Shown here: positions 35,530-48,600 of the stretch, one piece after another
Numbering within the stretch: the stretch's first letter is position 1
Layout of the letters: each line of letters begins with the position of its first letter
From: Dendrobium chrysotoxum
Lineage: Eukaryota > Streptophyta > Magnoliopsida > Asparagales > Orchidaceae
Length of the DNA: 64,000 nt
Assembly: GCA_019925795.1 (NCBI GenBank)
Contig: CM034314.1
Location: forward strand, 95,661,264-95,725,263
Direction of reading: 5' to 3'
The notes under the pieces: model-generated
What the model saw: only the letters and a program-made list of their open reading frames with translations
Databases searched by the model: none
What the model was told of the DNA's origin: nothing
Translations under genes and position numbers: made by a program

Positions 35530-35935
35530 ATATTGGGTCGGTGATCCTCATGATTGTAAATCTACGTTGGGCTATTGCAATTTCTTGGGCAAGTCATTGA
35601 TATCCTGGCAAGTTAAGAAGCAACCAACAATAGCGCGATCCTCCACAGAGGCCAAATATCGATCATTAGCCATAGCAGCTTCAGAAATTATATGGCTTCG
35701 AAGACTCCTAGCTGATTTTTGCATTTCCGTTACCAAACCAACCATGTTATTCTGCGATAACATGTCCGCAATCGCACTTGCCAATAATCCGGTGTTTCAC
35801 GCACGTACTAAGCATATTGAAGTCGACTGTCACTTCATTCACGATTGCATACATTCCAACAAAATTATTGTGCACCACATTGCTACAAGAGATCAACTTG
35901 CCAATATATTTACCAAATCCTTACCAATCTCTTGA
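35530..35935 (+). pseudogene. copia RNase H domain remnant
   Basis: SYADLYWVGDPHD, GYCNFLGKSLISW, KKQPTIARSSTEAKYRSLA, CDNMSAIALANNPVFHARTKHIEVDCHF and QLANIFTKSLP are the recognisable ordered motifs of copia RNase H. The stretch from 35567 is still open. The usual STEAEY is STEAKY here, which changes a catalytic-region acidic residue. Confidence 0.9.
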
Positions 35936-35993
35936 TTTAAGGCCATAGCCGGCAAACTGACTACAACTATCACTCTATCAGTTTGAAGGTGCA

Positions 35994-36209
35994 TGTTATA
36001 GCAAGCCATAACGGTGCACATGGGTAGCCTAAAACTGGCACATGTAAAGCAACTGCAGCTGAATCTCTCTAACAAACTTAGTACACATTTGTTACAAAGC
36101 AATGTATAAATATACTATGTACTCACAGCTAGCTGAATGATGGAATGATATACTGAAATACAATTCTCAAGCTATCTTGTGTATTTCTCTATTTTGTGTT
36201 TTTCTCACA
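35994..36209 (+). repeat. copia 3' LTR
   Basis: It begins TGTTATAGCAAGCC directly after a purine-rich tract (GTTTGAAGGTGCA) and ends near TTTTCTCACA. Inside is a TATA box (TGTATAAATATACT, about 36103-36116). The start is well placed after the polypurine tract; the exact end is a best guess because no 5' copy exists for comparison. Confidence 0.7.
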
Positions 36210-36239
36210 TGTTGTTTTCCTCTAGTCATCAGATAAGAG

Positions 36240-36885
36240 CTCATTCATGTTCATTTGATAAAGTAAACGAAAGAGGTTGAACACTTTTGATAAATACTCG
36301 ATAGCTAAATAAACGAGCTTGTGCAACTTGGCGTTCGGTTCATTTATGTTCATGAACAGTATCATTTAACGCTCGTGAACAAGCTCGTTAAGAAGTGATT
36401 AGAGCTCGACTAAGAAGCTCGATTAGAACTATATTAGAGTTTTAAAAAATATATTATTAAATTTAATAATTTATTTTTATTAATCCCATCTAAAATCATA
36501 TAATAATTTATTTTTACTTCCCGCATCCGCCTAAAATTGCGAACAACCTGCTCTCTGAACAAATATAAGATGAATCATAGATCGTTTGTTCGTGAATGAG
36601 CTTATTTGATAGCTCGAAAATACTAATTAGATATGTTCATAAACGGGCTCATTTAATAGCTCAAGAATACTCCTTAGATATATTCCTGAACGAGCTTGTT
36701 TAATAGTTTAGAAAACTTCGCTAGATATATTCACGAACTGGCTCGATGTAATTATTTGTTAGAATGCTCGATAAGATTCGTTTGTTAAGTTAATATACAT
36801 CTAGAAGTAGAGCTCGTTTATAGCTCGATAAGGTTCATTTGTTTAAAGCTCGATAAGCACGAAATGAATCGAACATGAATCAAAA
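36240..36885. repeat. AGCTCGTT/TCATTTGTT-rich interspersed repeat
   Basis: Iterations of GAACGAGCTTGTT, TTAATAGCTCGA and TCGTTTGTT in both orientations run through the stretch. It resembles the class at 29815-30090. The ends could not be defined. Confidence 0.5.
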
Positions 36886-36886
36886 T

Positions 36887-36958
36887 TTTTTTGAACTAGA
36901 AATTTTGATACTAAAAGCTGATTTAGAAAGCAATAAGAAAATTGTCCCAAACGAAGCT
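36887..36958. mobile_element. Tourist-like MITE family 1, right-half fragment
   Basis: TACTAAAAGCTGATTTAGAA followed by AATTGTCCCAAACGAAGC and TTA matches the right half of the family. The left half is absent. Confidence 0.6.
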
Positions 36959-37488
36959 TAAAACTTTCTAATAAATCTTATTGCAAAATCTCCTCTTCCT
37001 TATAAACATTTTTGAAAAATAATTAAAAATAAAAATAGGAGTAATGACTAATTAAAATGAAATAATGTTAAACATCTTAACAAAAGCAACAAAGGTCCAC
37101 ATCTGCAATCCTTCTTTGATTATCTTCACATGCCTAAGCTCCTCTACTTTGACTAATCCCAATAGTGACATAATTAGCTTAATTAATTATGTTAACAAGG
37201 CATCCTTATCTGGGACACCCGGCCTGTTTCCCAACGTCCGGCCTTCGCCAAAGCAGATCGCTTTCCCCGTAAGTGTAAGTTAATTAAATATTAATCCGCC
37301 CAAAACACGAGGATTATTACATCGCTAATTAATTAAGATAGGCAATATAATCCTTAGTTAGCCCAAGGTGGCTTTAATTCTTTAGTATGCGTTGTCGAAG
37401 CTATCCATGATTTGACAAGTTTGCTAAGGTGGCTGGCCGGGCGCGCCCTTCAAAGCACGCATGCATAAATCCTTAAGTATGAAGTGGT
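36959..37488. other. Spacer without recognised features
   Basis: Nothing recognisable was found. The open frame at 37065-37283 has no identifiable domain. Confidence 0.5.
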
Positions 37489-37615
37489 GAAATGGTCCAT
37501 GGTTTTTTTCCTTAATCATTGGATTATATATTTTATATGACTCTAGAAAATTCATGAATTTTGAGGTAAATTTTAAATAATTTTTTTTAAAATTAAAATC
37601 ATGTAAATTTGACAT
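37489..37615. repeat. Direct repeat, copy 1
   Basis: GAAATGGTCCATGGTTTTTT, GGATTATATATTTTATATGA and AAAATTAAAATCATG recur in the same order at 38236-38367, about 745 bases away. The right edge merges with text found in the LTR-like family. Confidence 0.7.
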
Positions 37616-38235
37616 ACTTATTGTAATGCCCTAAGATCAAATTGGAAGAATTATCTAATGTATCTTTTAAATCATCTACCAGAGCTTTTATAAATCGTCA
37701 TTATAAATATTATATATATTAAAAATATTTTACTATGTTCATTCTCAAAAATTACGTTTACAATAGCTAGGAGATTACTAACAATCAATGATATATTAAT
37801 AGCTCATTATTAGAAAAGAATAAAATAGAAGTACAAAACAGAAGAAGAAATATGAAGATCACAATCTATGACTCATTTTCTGACCTGAAATCAATAAAAT
37901 CACATAATGAGCTTACAATGCCCGATAGAAACTCAAAACTAAAGCTTTCAATATAAGATTTATAAAATTAATATGCATGTCCATCTCAATGAATATAATC
38001 AATAGCGTTCAGTATCATCAATGATAAGACATCATTGGTACAATTCATTATGTTCAATAATGAAAAGTAAAAATCATCATGTTTAAATCCCTAAATCAAC
38101 AACAGGTGCGATGACGTAAATACATGATAATCAATAAATTGGTAATCAATGAACCAGTACTATAGATTATGAACATACTGGTGTCCATGTCATCAGTTTT
38201 ATTCATCTTATCAATTCTCTATTATATAAATTATG

Positions 38236-38367
38236 ATCATTGAAATGGTCCATGGGTTTTTTCTTAATAATTGGATTATATATTTTATAGAACTCAAGAA
38301 AATTCATATGATTTGCAATAATCTTGAGATAATTTTTAAATTAAAGATTTTTAAAATTAAAATCATG
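38236..38367. repeat. Direct repeat, copy 2, interrupted by an RTE tail
   Basis: This matches 37489-37615 in order, with small indels. At its end it is split by the 53-bp LINE insertion. Confidence 0.7.
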
Positions 38368-38420
38368 TAGCCGACCCCACGTAGTGGGATAAAGGCTTGA
38401 TGTTGTTGTTGTTGTTGTTG
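38368..38420 (+). mobile_element. Ultra-short RTE LINE 3'-end insertion (53 bp)
   Basis: The insert is TAGCCGACCCCACGTAGTGG plus ATAAAGGCTTGATG and a (TTG)n tail, the very end of the RTE family also seen at 9243-9455 and 15017-15598. An exact 16-bp duplication TAAAATTAAAATCATG flanks it (38352-38367 and 38421-38436). This is extreme 5' truncation on insertion. Confidence 0.85.
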
Positions 38421-38436
38421 TAAAATTAAAATCATG

Positions 38437-38880
38437 ATCATCTGAACTCTAAATTTGACATATTATAGTTGAATCAAGCAGCTCGGCGAGACAAATCCAA
38501 CAAACCTAAGATTACTCAATTCTGATGTAATTATGACACTTAAATGCTGAAAAAAATACTTCATGATGAAGAGAATCGATATTGATCGTTTGATGAAGTA
38601 TTTTGGATTTTTGGTTCAAAGTATCAAAATGCTCGTCCATTTGTGGCTATTTTATTTTTATATAACCCCCACAGGAAAAATCAAATTTTGTTTCTCAAAT
38701 AATCTAACATTCTTCGATTGTGAGGATGGAGGATTCTTATATCATCTATTATATAGTGGATTATTCAACTGGGTCAGACCCTGTATTTTTCCCCTTTTTA
38801 GATTTTCCACGTAAATATTTATAGTTTTACTATTTTTATTTATGCATGCTGAATTTTTATATAATATTGAGACATAAAAC
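38437..38880 (+). mobile_element. LTR-like repeat unit D (deleted)
   Basis: ATCATCTGAACTCT, TAGTTGAATCAAGCAGCTCG, ACTCAATTCTGATG, then TTCAACTGGGTCAGACCCTG and GATTTTCCACGTAAATATTT keep the family order. There is no internal tandem array and no TATA segment. Confidence 0.55.
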
Positions 38881-38889
38881 ACACTCTAA

Positions 38890-41800
38890 TAACTCCAAGT
38901 TGATTAGCACGTAATAATATTAATGCTTTAAAATAAAACATTGGATAATAACATAAATAAAAACTTTGGCTAATTATTAAAATCATCATTAATATGTTAA
39001 TTTTTTAATTATTATTTTATATTTAGCATGTCATTATTTTTTGTTATATATTTTAATAGATCTCTGTCTCATATGAGAACTCCTCACATCTATCATTGTT
39101 CTATTATAATAAAAATTTAACATCATCAATATTATTGTAAGCTAGGATATTTTATGGTGTTCAAGGTAGAGAAAGTTTATAGTATTTGCATTGTACAAAA
39201 AAAAAAAAAAAAGACACACATGGCAAGATAAGTTGTAACTAACTTATTGGAGAGATAAAAAATTTTACGTAAAAAAATCGGGAAGAAGGAAAAGATTAGG
39301 GCCTGATCCAATTAAAATAATTTCACCAATGCGAGTTGCAACTAACAAATAATGTATTATTAGATAATGCTTTGATATAATATATTGGATATTATATATG
39401 ACACTGGGATATCCCATTCCTCATAACTAGAGAAGGCTTTGGTATAATATATACGACATTACCTACATAAGATGGCTTGCCATGGACATCAATGTCAACA
39501 TGTACCATAACCATCCAGACTGATGCAATGACTAATAATGTTAACGGATGTTATTGTCGACAAGGTCCATGTGCTATCAATGCAAATACGAACGCCCCAG
39601 CATTGTGGACACCAATGTTGATGCCCTTCGTAACCAATAAGACTGACACCTGCCCAGACACTAACACAAATTCATATAATTTTAAGATTCGTGCATGAAA
39701 ACTGATGTACCAAGACAATGTTGTTCATTAAATTTAGCCATGATTTGTGCCTTATTTTAAGCCAACTTATCCTAAAGGCACCCAAATCAAGATTAAATTA
39801 ATTGATAATCTTTTATCATAAAGAAAATGGTCCTTCTCTTCCCCTTTTCCTATACTAATTTTCTAATAGAGAAAGCAAGGGACCTTTAAGCATCCCAAGA
39901 AAAAGCAAATTTACTCAACACCTAACAATAGATGCTTAGGAGCTAAGCTAGGTGATTAATCAACAAATCATTAATTTAATGCTTAATCACGATTAAGCTA
40001 TATTAAATGGACGATTAGGATGGAAAGTTGTGAAGGGTACTGTGCTCCCTTGTCGAAACGTGGCACTGGTACTATTGATTTGGAATCCTTTATTAATTTC
40101 CTTATCTTCCTTAAAGAATCTTTTATGTGATGAGATCTTTTGTTAATTGGATCTACGTTGATATGCTTTTATATATATTACTTTTTTGAGGGATAACGTA
40201 GGCAGTGATGCATATATGTGCCATGTCATCATAGTGTAATATATTGATTAGCTTATTAAACAAGATTAATTGTGCTAATAATTATGATTATGGTGTGATT
40301 ATTTGCTAATTTGAGTTATAATTCACTAATTGTAAGATTCATTATGTAATTTGTGACTGAGTTATTCACATTTAGATAGAACACCAAGTAATTGGACACA
40401 TGAGGGTGATCTGATCAAATCATATAGAGTATTATAAATTTTTTATGTATTCGTATATTCAAAATATAGGATTAATAATAAAAAGTAAGCATATTTGATA
40501 TTTTTATGTATAAGTATAAAGAGTAAAAGCTCAAAATATTTTCTCGGTTATTAGTAAATTGTCAATTTTATCGTAGTAGACTTTTATAATGACTTAATAT
40601 AGTCCTCATTTTTGATATTGTTGGATTTGTCTTGTCGAAACGTTTAGTTCTTTGATGAAATTGGAGTTAAAAAATGATATGTAATTTAGTTACGGAAGTT
40701 TTCAATTTAAACTTTGCCTCGGGATTTATACACAATTTATTTTTGTCTCAATTGTCATCTACATAATATTCATTTGCTTAGCTAATTGAATAAATTTAAA
40801 GGTTGTTTGTGAATTTAACATATGCACATATAAATACCTGATAGTTAGTTTGGGGAGCTCTTTAATTGCTTTATTTTTAATATACTGGTCATACTTTAAC
40901 TTCTTTTTTTAGTTTTTCATAGATTTTCATGATGAGAAGTTACTTTTTACAATTTTATCTACCAGTGTATCATATTTTTAGAAAGTTATTAAGATTTTCT
41001 TAAAATTAAAATATTTATATTTCCGATAATATTTTTTAAAATTTTATTTTTCAAGAAGGGGAAGTCGGTAAAGCTTTGTCAACGACATCAGCATCATCGA
41101 CAGAGGTAATGAGAATTAAGGATTTAAAAATTTGAAAGAAAAGGGAGAAGAGGGTGTTACGATGGGCATTAGAAGCAGTATTTACATCACTAGTTACAAG
41201 AGTTTAAATTTCTATATTTTTTCTTAATTGCAACAGTTTAAATTGCTACTACTGTAACACCTCCAGGTTCAGCATCTGGATTGACATGTTCTGTCCCAAT
41301 TGGAAAAAGCCACAAGAAGAGGATTTGGGAAGGAAGAAGAGAATTTTTTAGCCCTTCGGGTCATTTTCAGCCATCGTCCCAATTCAAAAAGTTATCTGGA
41401 TCGAGGTAGGGCAAACTATGCATATCTCAATTTTCAAAAATATGAAGATTTCATCTAATTTTCTGATTAAATTTATATTTTCGTTACAAAAAATGGGGAT
41501 AACTTTGCACTGATAAACTTCCACTGTGTAACTTTTTATATGTTATAGAGATTAGGATTTTGAACACTTTGAATATTTTTGAAAATTTATATCAGGGGTT
41601 TTGAAATTTATACAATTTTTATTAAATAGAATATAATTCATACTCTAAAAAATAATGTTGTACAATTAAAGTCTTAAAACAATATTTTTCACAATCGTTG
41701 GTAATTTGGTTATTTATTGAAATTATGTATTTTTTGCTTAATAGAATTTTTTGTTGTCTACCGTTATACAAAACTATGCAATCTTGACACATGTTCAATT

Positions 41801-42930
41801 ACATTTTAACTTCTATAATATGATGAAAAATGTGTATATTTGATCAAATTATATATACTGAGAGAGATAAGTGACCAGAATCTTTTGAGATTCTATCTGT
41901 GTTAGGAAATATTCTGATGTCTATAAGGCATATTCTGGTGGCTATAAGTCATGTTCTGTCTATGAGCATATTCTGGTGTTATAAGCATAAAATGTTGCAA
42001 TTTATTTATGTGCTTAGGAGTGTTATTTAAATAATTGAATAACTGCTATGCTCTTATTATATTTCTCAGTATATTAATCTATTAGATTGCATTTAACTGC
42101 TTTTAAATATTCAATAAAATATTTAATAAAAGATTTTGAAAATTTAGATCAATTTGGGTGGCCTGTTGAACTGTTGTAGTTCACTGTAGTTTTGCTTCTG
42201 GTTTTCAAGATTTGAGAAAGAGAAGGAGCTTATTGATTAGCAGTTCAAGACTGATCAGAGTTGATGAAATAAAAAAAAATTGTGGATGAGTTTATTTTTA
42301 GTATATAGATGTTTAGTAGCTCTGTAGGCTGTAGTTTATTTAAAATGAATATTGGAAGAGAATCTGAAACATTCCAAAACTAAATCATGATTATGTTGAG
42401 TTGTGACAACTAATACTTAAAATTAGTAACGATTTAAAAAACTACTATTATTTTTGTTTTTTTAGTTGTGATAATTTTCAGTCACCTTTACCAAAAGCTA
42501 CAACTGTCTTACACTGATCATTTGTTATACGATTACTATAGCATGATAAAATTTCAATAAATTACTCAATTGATATTTATTTAGCATTTTCTTAATAGGC
42601 TAGTATATGTTTTTAAATAAAAAATAATCCTATTCAAAGTGAGGCTTAATACACAAAGGGAAAACACTTTTTGATCAAATTGTTCAATAGCTAAGTATTC
42701 TTATAATTGTAAGTTTACATTAATCCTTGCTCTTCTGACCATTTTAGATGCTGAGCTCACCTGTAATCTTGACTGAGGTAGTGAAGATTTTGCTAACCTA
42801 TTCTACTCTACTCTTTGTTATCTACTCTCCATTCTCGCTAATAGGTTCTCAAGCTCATCAGATAGATCTGCTAGTAAAGTCGGATATCATCACCAAATAA
42901 ATTTGAATTCAACACTTATATTTCAAAATG
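38890..42930. other. AT-rich interval without recognised genes
   Basis: I saw no conserved protein or bounded element over about 4 kb. Open frames such as 39477-39698 have no domain. Two short related blocks around GCTTTGATATAATATATTGG occur near 39369 and 39436. Confidence 0.5.

Positions 42931-42933
<3 letters not shown>

Positions 42934-42986
<53 letters not shown>
42934..42986. repeat. (TA)n microsatellite
   Basis: An uninterrupted TA run of about 26 units. Confidence 0.95.
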
Positions 42987-42989
<3 letters not shown>

Positions 42990-43326
42990 GGAAGATAAAG
43001 CATAATTGTGATAGAGCTCACGCCAGAACAAGCAGGGACATTATAAATAATACAATTGTCATATTTCAAAAAAAAAAAGTTTTATTATAATATATGTAAT
43101 TAATCTCTTCTTTTCACAAATCCAACATGAAAATAAAAAAAATTATATTATAAATTTATGACAAATATCTTTTATTAAGATATTTGCCAATTTGTTTCGT
43201 TATAAATTTAATATAAATAAATTATTAAAAAATAATTTATATCAATTATCACATAATTCTTATGTATTTAAAATTTTAACTATTTAATTTTTATATTTAT
43301 TTTTATAACACTTTAATAAAGTGTCA

Positions 43327-43330
<4 letters not shown>

Positions 43331-43403
<73 letters not shown>
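43331..43403. repeat. (TA)n microsatellite
   Basis: An uninterrupted TA run of about 36 units, less than 400 bases from the previous one. Confidence 0.95.
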
Positions 43404-43407
<4 letters not shown>

Positions 43408-43495
43408 TTTATTTTATGAGATTTAAAATTTTATGTAGGCATAATTATAATTTAAGCAAGTCATAAAATATTTAATTTAAAATGTGTCATATTTT

Positions 43496-43612
43496 AAGGC
43501 TCTGTTCTGGACAACTATTTTATTACATTCTATGATAATTTTTTTATACAAAAATTTTTTGAAAACAACAAAAAAATAGAGGCTAAAAACTGTCGCAAAT
43601 GAAACCTAAATT
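43496..43612. mobile_element. Diverged Tourist-like MITE family 1 relative
   Basis: AAGGCTCTGTTCTGGACAAC at the left and AACTGTCGCAAATGAAACCT at the right are loosely inverse and fit the family pattern. The arms have decayed. Confidence 0.4.
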
Positions 43613-44176
43613 CGATCCTACTAATTATATTTTGAGGATCACAAAGCGTATCATTTGTAAAACAGATCATTGATAAATACGATCTATTGTTTGATTTTTT
43701 ATATAAATATATTTTTATATTAATGGCTTTAAATATATTGTATTTATTTTATTTCATAATTAAAACTTTAATTAGTTAGTGGTTTATTTTTATAATGATT
43801 TATGATATATATATAATCATATAACTTAATCATGTGATTTAAACTTCTAAAACCTATTTATCAATAATCATCATTTAGTAAGTAGCAAAAAATCATAAAA
43901 TTAGCAAAGCAAAGGCACATTTTATTTTGATGGTAAAATAAGATTAAAATATAATTTATTCAAAATATGGTCGAGATATTTAAAATAATTTTAGTTAGGC
44001 ATTGAAATAATTTGATTTGCTTTGAGATCCGTATTATATATGTAAATAATTTATATTACACGCATCTTATAATAAATTTAATGATTTTGAAACTTATTCT
44101 AATTAAAAATTGTGTCATAATATCCTAATCAAAATTAATAATTTTTCATTTATTGTAATATATATTTACAAGTCAC

Positions 44177-44305
44177 ATGCAACTCATCTTGGTCTATTAG
44201 TTGAGAGTTTTGGCTACCAATCAAGAGGTCTTGGATTCGAGTCTTGCATATATGTTGTGTGTGTATTTACTTTAATTGGCCTATATGTTCGGAAAAAAAA
44301 ATTAT
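44177..44305 (+). mobile_element. tRNA-derived SINE, second copy
   Basis: TTGGTCTATTAGTTGAGAG (A-box region), GGATTCGAGTC (B box), TTGTGTGTGTATTTAC and TTAATTGGCCTATATGTTC followed by an A tail match, in order, the minus-strand copy at 22489-22614. No clear target duplication was found, so this copy looks older. Confidence 0.75.
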
Positions 44306-44675
44306 ACGTGTGTTGAAAAGAGTTTTATTAAATTTTTAACTTTTTTCTAAATTAGAATAAGTTTTTAGAATATTATAGTTGTGAAAAAATTATTATTTAT
44401 TTAAAAAAAATTTATGATAAATTATTTTTTAAATAACTACTACTATCATAAACGAACCCTAAGCCAAAAATTGGAACATCAAGTAAGAAAATAATGCCCA
44501 TTGTTTGTAATTATTAATAAAGCTTGTCTATTTTATCATTGATAGAGAATTACTTTAGAATATTTTGGATATATTCTTGGAACAGTGCTCGATTGATAAT
44601 ATATAACATAATATAAAATTTTCACATTAAAAGAAATTTAAAGTAAAATTAATAATTTTTAAAATAACTCTTAAT

Positions 44676-45135
44676 ATATCATCAAAAATTTATCTTGATC
44701 GAGCACGATCTCAAGGAAAAATCGAATTAGAAAATTTCAAAATTAAATTTTGGGTTATGTAAACTCCGATTTTAGCAAACTTATAGTCAAAATGAACGTC
44801 TCGAAAAGATGAACCCAACAACCCCAAATTCAACTCAATCCGAGCCCAAATAAGTCCAAATCGATGACCTCAAGCTCCTTTGGAAGGTTCAAATCATAAA
44901 TTGGACGACCAAACGATTTCCAAATGTGACATGCTTATAGTCGAATTGAGCAGCTAGACGATACCAATCCAGTGAGCCCAAGATCTCAAAATTTCGATAT
45001 CAGTAAGATGTTCAAATGCCCAGTGAAAAGTCTATGATCAAGGGGATAAGTATCGACAATCCATTTAAATCATTCCCCAATATACTCTTGATCACCCTCC
45101 TATTTACCGGCCATGCCACTCTCATAAAACTATAA
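44676..45135 (+). mobile_element. LTR-like repeat unit E (3' truncated)
   Basis: This has the ordered motifs TCTTGATCGAGCACGATCTC, GCAAACTTATAGTCAAAATG, CAAATGTGACATGCTTATAG, ATCACCCTCCTATTTACCGG and CTATAAATAG. Homology stops right after the TATA box. Confidence 0.6.
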
Positions 45136-45209
45136 ATAGTAAAAGATCATTACCTTCGCGGCCAGCTCATGTCATGACTTCCAATATGACAAGAAAAATA
45201 CCGTATAAG

Positions 45210-45365
45210 AAGGCGAAGAAGCTTCTTTACCAATCGGAACGACCAAATAAAAACAACGAAAGAGCTAAGGAAAATTTTGTGAGAATACTTGAACAATTAT
45301 ATATGATGGAGAGTGAAAACAAGTTCGATGGTTTATTATGAAGAATATAATCGTTTTCTTCATCT
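45210..45365. repeat. Direct repeat flanking the CACTA element, left copy
   Basis: GAAAGAGCTAAGGAAAATTT, GTGAGAATACTTGAACAATT and GATGGAGAGTGAAAACAAG match the right copy at about 49899-50055 in the same orientation. Divergence is clear but colinearity holds over about 150 bases. Confidence 0.65.
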
Positions 45366-45689
45366 TTTAATATATTTGACTCAACCATTTGCCACCGACG
45401 ACCTTAGAACTAACCAAATAAGTCAAAATGGAATCCCATGACAGTAAGTAATCACATTCACATCTACTGATTACAAAATAATACTGATCCACAAATCCAA
45501 GAAGAGGTCAACCTTCGAAGGTGACTTCATGATTTTAGTGGCATTTCCTGTTCGAAGTTTGGCTAACTAAAATCTTTTCAAATTCGTAAGTTCAATAATC
45601 ATTATGTGAACTTTGTTTTCTTTCATTATAATAAATTACAAGGATGACAATCACTTGACTTCTATTTCATGTCCATTGGCTACATCCTT

Positions 45690-48600
45690 CACTACCAAAA
45701 ATGATGATTTTCGCAGCACTTTTTTTGACCTATTCCGACGGTTATAACCGCTACTAATTTATTTGCAGCGGTTTTTGAACCGCTACATGCCCGCTGTGTT
45801 TGTAATGCACTGCAAAGGCATTCCGCAGCGGTTCAGGGAACGGCGGGGTAGAGTTTATGCAGTGCATCTTACGGCAGCGGGTATAACCGCCACTAATGCC
45901 ACAGATTTGTTCATCTGATTCGATAAAATTGAAATGATTCCCAGTATTGTGGGGGTTATAACCACCACAAATCTGGGCCTTAGTGGCGGTTATAACCGCC
46001 ACAATATATTCTAATTCTAGGAATGTGGCGGTTAAAACCGCCACTATTGTCCAGATTTTTTTTATAAATCATAAAACATGATTGTTCACCCTATATCTAA
46101 CATGAAGGCTTTTCACCTTATGCGAACTATGCATTTTCACCTCACAAAACAATGCCAGATTTCCAAAACAGAAAAACATAATCTTACCCACATGGTTTTC
46201 AGAAAATGAATTTCAAATGATATTTACGAAAACAGTAAGAGCGTTCTTAGCAAACCTTTCAGCATTCTTTCAACTAGTTAATCTAAATAAATGTCTGTTA
46301 GGAAAGAAAAACTAGCATTTACAATCTTGGGTAATATGACAAACCAGAAATAACAAAATATGCAAAACTCAACCTAAGCTCTTGAATAGCTACTCACTTG
46401 ATAAGTTTCACTAAAAATCATCAATTAAAGTCCCTTGAATACGTCACATAGTTCATCCTTAAGTTTTAGTTTAGGTGTCTTTTCAAGAAACTCTTGTACA
46501 GCTACTCACCTCAAGAGGAATTATTCAGCATGTAAATTCAACCTCATTGTTTTCTAAACTAGCACTAAGAATCAATTGGATTTAAACTTTTAATGGCTTG
46601 TTGAAGTATGACTTTGTTTAACCATCAAAGTCTTACAGTTACTAAGGCATTCTCATAAACTTTTTGCATACATCCTACATTAGTTTGCAATTGTCTACAT
46701 CGAGAAACCAAAAACAACTATATTTCAAATAATCTTCAACTCTATTTTAGATTACAAAACACTGAGCACTAATGTTAGAAAAGAAAAGTTATTGCCAGAG
46801 TATAAATCCACAATTAAGCAAGTAGAAAAGACCAAACTAAGCCTAACATTAAAAACTCTAATAAAGACAAACACAAAATAGACTCGTAATGAAAAACTAA
46901 AGGCAGTTGCATTGTGTTGGTGGAAGGGAAAGAGAATAAAGATAGACAAACATGCAACACAATTTTGATTTTAAGGTGGTTTTAAAATCATCATAAAATT
47001 AAATTTGCAATAGAAAACATAAAGCATATAATATTGAGTATCAAAATCGATGGTCATAATTACCAAATCCTCTCTCCTAAAAGACCTCTTATCCTTGCAC
47101 AATGTTTGTGTTGGTGTGTGAGTGTGGAGAAGCGATGGGGGTGTGAGAGTGGTGTTGTAGATAAGGTTATTATCATCCACACACTATATAAAACAATCAT
47201 ATTTAAATATCTTGGTTTAGAGGTTTGGGTGTTTACATCAATTTTGATCTAGTTACTTTCTCCATATATTTTGTTTAGAGATAATCACCTAGATACAAAA
47301 CACACCTAATTAATCTAAACATTTCCAAGTTCCCTTTAAATACCTACCAATTACACCTAGTATAGTAGGAGAGATCCAAGTCCAAATTAAATCGCTATGG
47401 TTTTATAGATGCTTTATAAGTGAGTTTGAATCTTCTTACAAGTATTTATCCAACTGTCAAATATTTTTGAGTTTTAAAAGAAAAACATTAAAGTTTGAAG
47501 CATGTTTCTATGCTAGCTTTCAGATATGATTAAAATTCCACTTTCATGTAATATTCTATCATCTTAAGATTTAGTATACATATAAATATGAAACATATTA
47601 CAAATACAAAGATATCTCTAGTGGATTCAAATTTAAATTTTGAGAAGTCTTTCTGCTCTTTGGTCGCTTGACTAGTGATAACACATAAAGCACTTTGCTT
47701 GGTGATATAAGTTTCCCTCTTTGAAGAGATATAATAAATTTTAATTAAAGTTTTTTTTTAGGTTCTTATTATATTTTATTCTTTTCTTTCACCTTTATTG
47801 ATCTAAAGTTTCCTAGTGAGTTCCTATACATCTCCTATCACCAAATAAAATTAGTTACAACAAAATCCCTCTTCAAATATTACCACATCCATTATAATAA
47901 TGTGCCTTTAGTAGGGTCACATCCTTAACCTCCACACCCTCAAAGATTATACTTATAGTTTATATTTCCTTGGTTGTAGTTTTTTCAGCCAACCAGACAT
48001 TATTAGTAATCATCGTAACTTTAGCCTCCTTTAGTCTTAAATGTTTGTTCAATAATCACTTTGCTCAGTGGAGGACCCAACTTCTATTGACATTATTCCT
48101 TAGAGTATGCCTTCATTCCTCAAAGATGTTTTCTCTATCAATATAGAACCCTCCATTGATAGAGAAGATATGCACCCTGTTGTATTCCCATATTTCTTTT
48201 TGAGTTTATTAGTCACCAAAAAACTTAAAAGTTAATCATTAGAGAGAATGAGAGTTCAAAGACAACTTCAAGGAAAATGGTATTAGAGGAAGTATTATTT
48301 TTTTTTAAAAGGAGGGTCAATTGACTTGTTTTTAGATACACTAAATTTGCTGTGCCAAGATGAAGTTGAAGATTTGGACTTCATGAACAACAAAAACTCT
48401 AGATCATGCTCATATCACTCTAGCTAAATTATACTCAATGAAAATTTTGTTTCTAATTACTTCTCAATTACTTAAAAGAGATGAGTGGTTTCTAGAATTG
48501 ATGTATAGGTTAATCATCTTAGTTTGGTTGATCAAGCCATTTTGAGAGAATAAATCATGTTTAACAAGTTGATTTAACTTTTTGCATACAAGAAGTTAAT

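Larger units (their letters stand above)
32113..36209 (+). mobile_element. Ty1/copia retrotransposon, defective, 5' LTR missing, RT deleted
   Basis: Gag (32150-33200), integrase (about 33470-34080, continuing at 34768-34920), the RT linker (about 35300-35500), RNase H (35530-35935) and a 3' LTR (35994-36209) follow in copia order. Stops, single-base shifts, the loss of the 5' LTR, a 676-bp CACTA-like insertion inside integrase and the loss of the reverse transcriptase core make it non-autonomous and long dead. The open frames called in other phases over this stretch are shadows. Confidence 0.9.
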
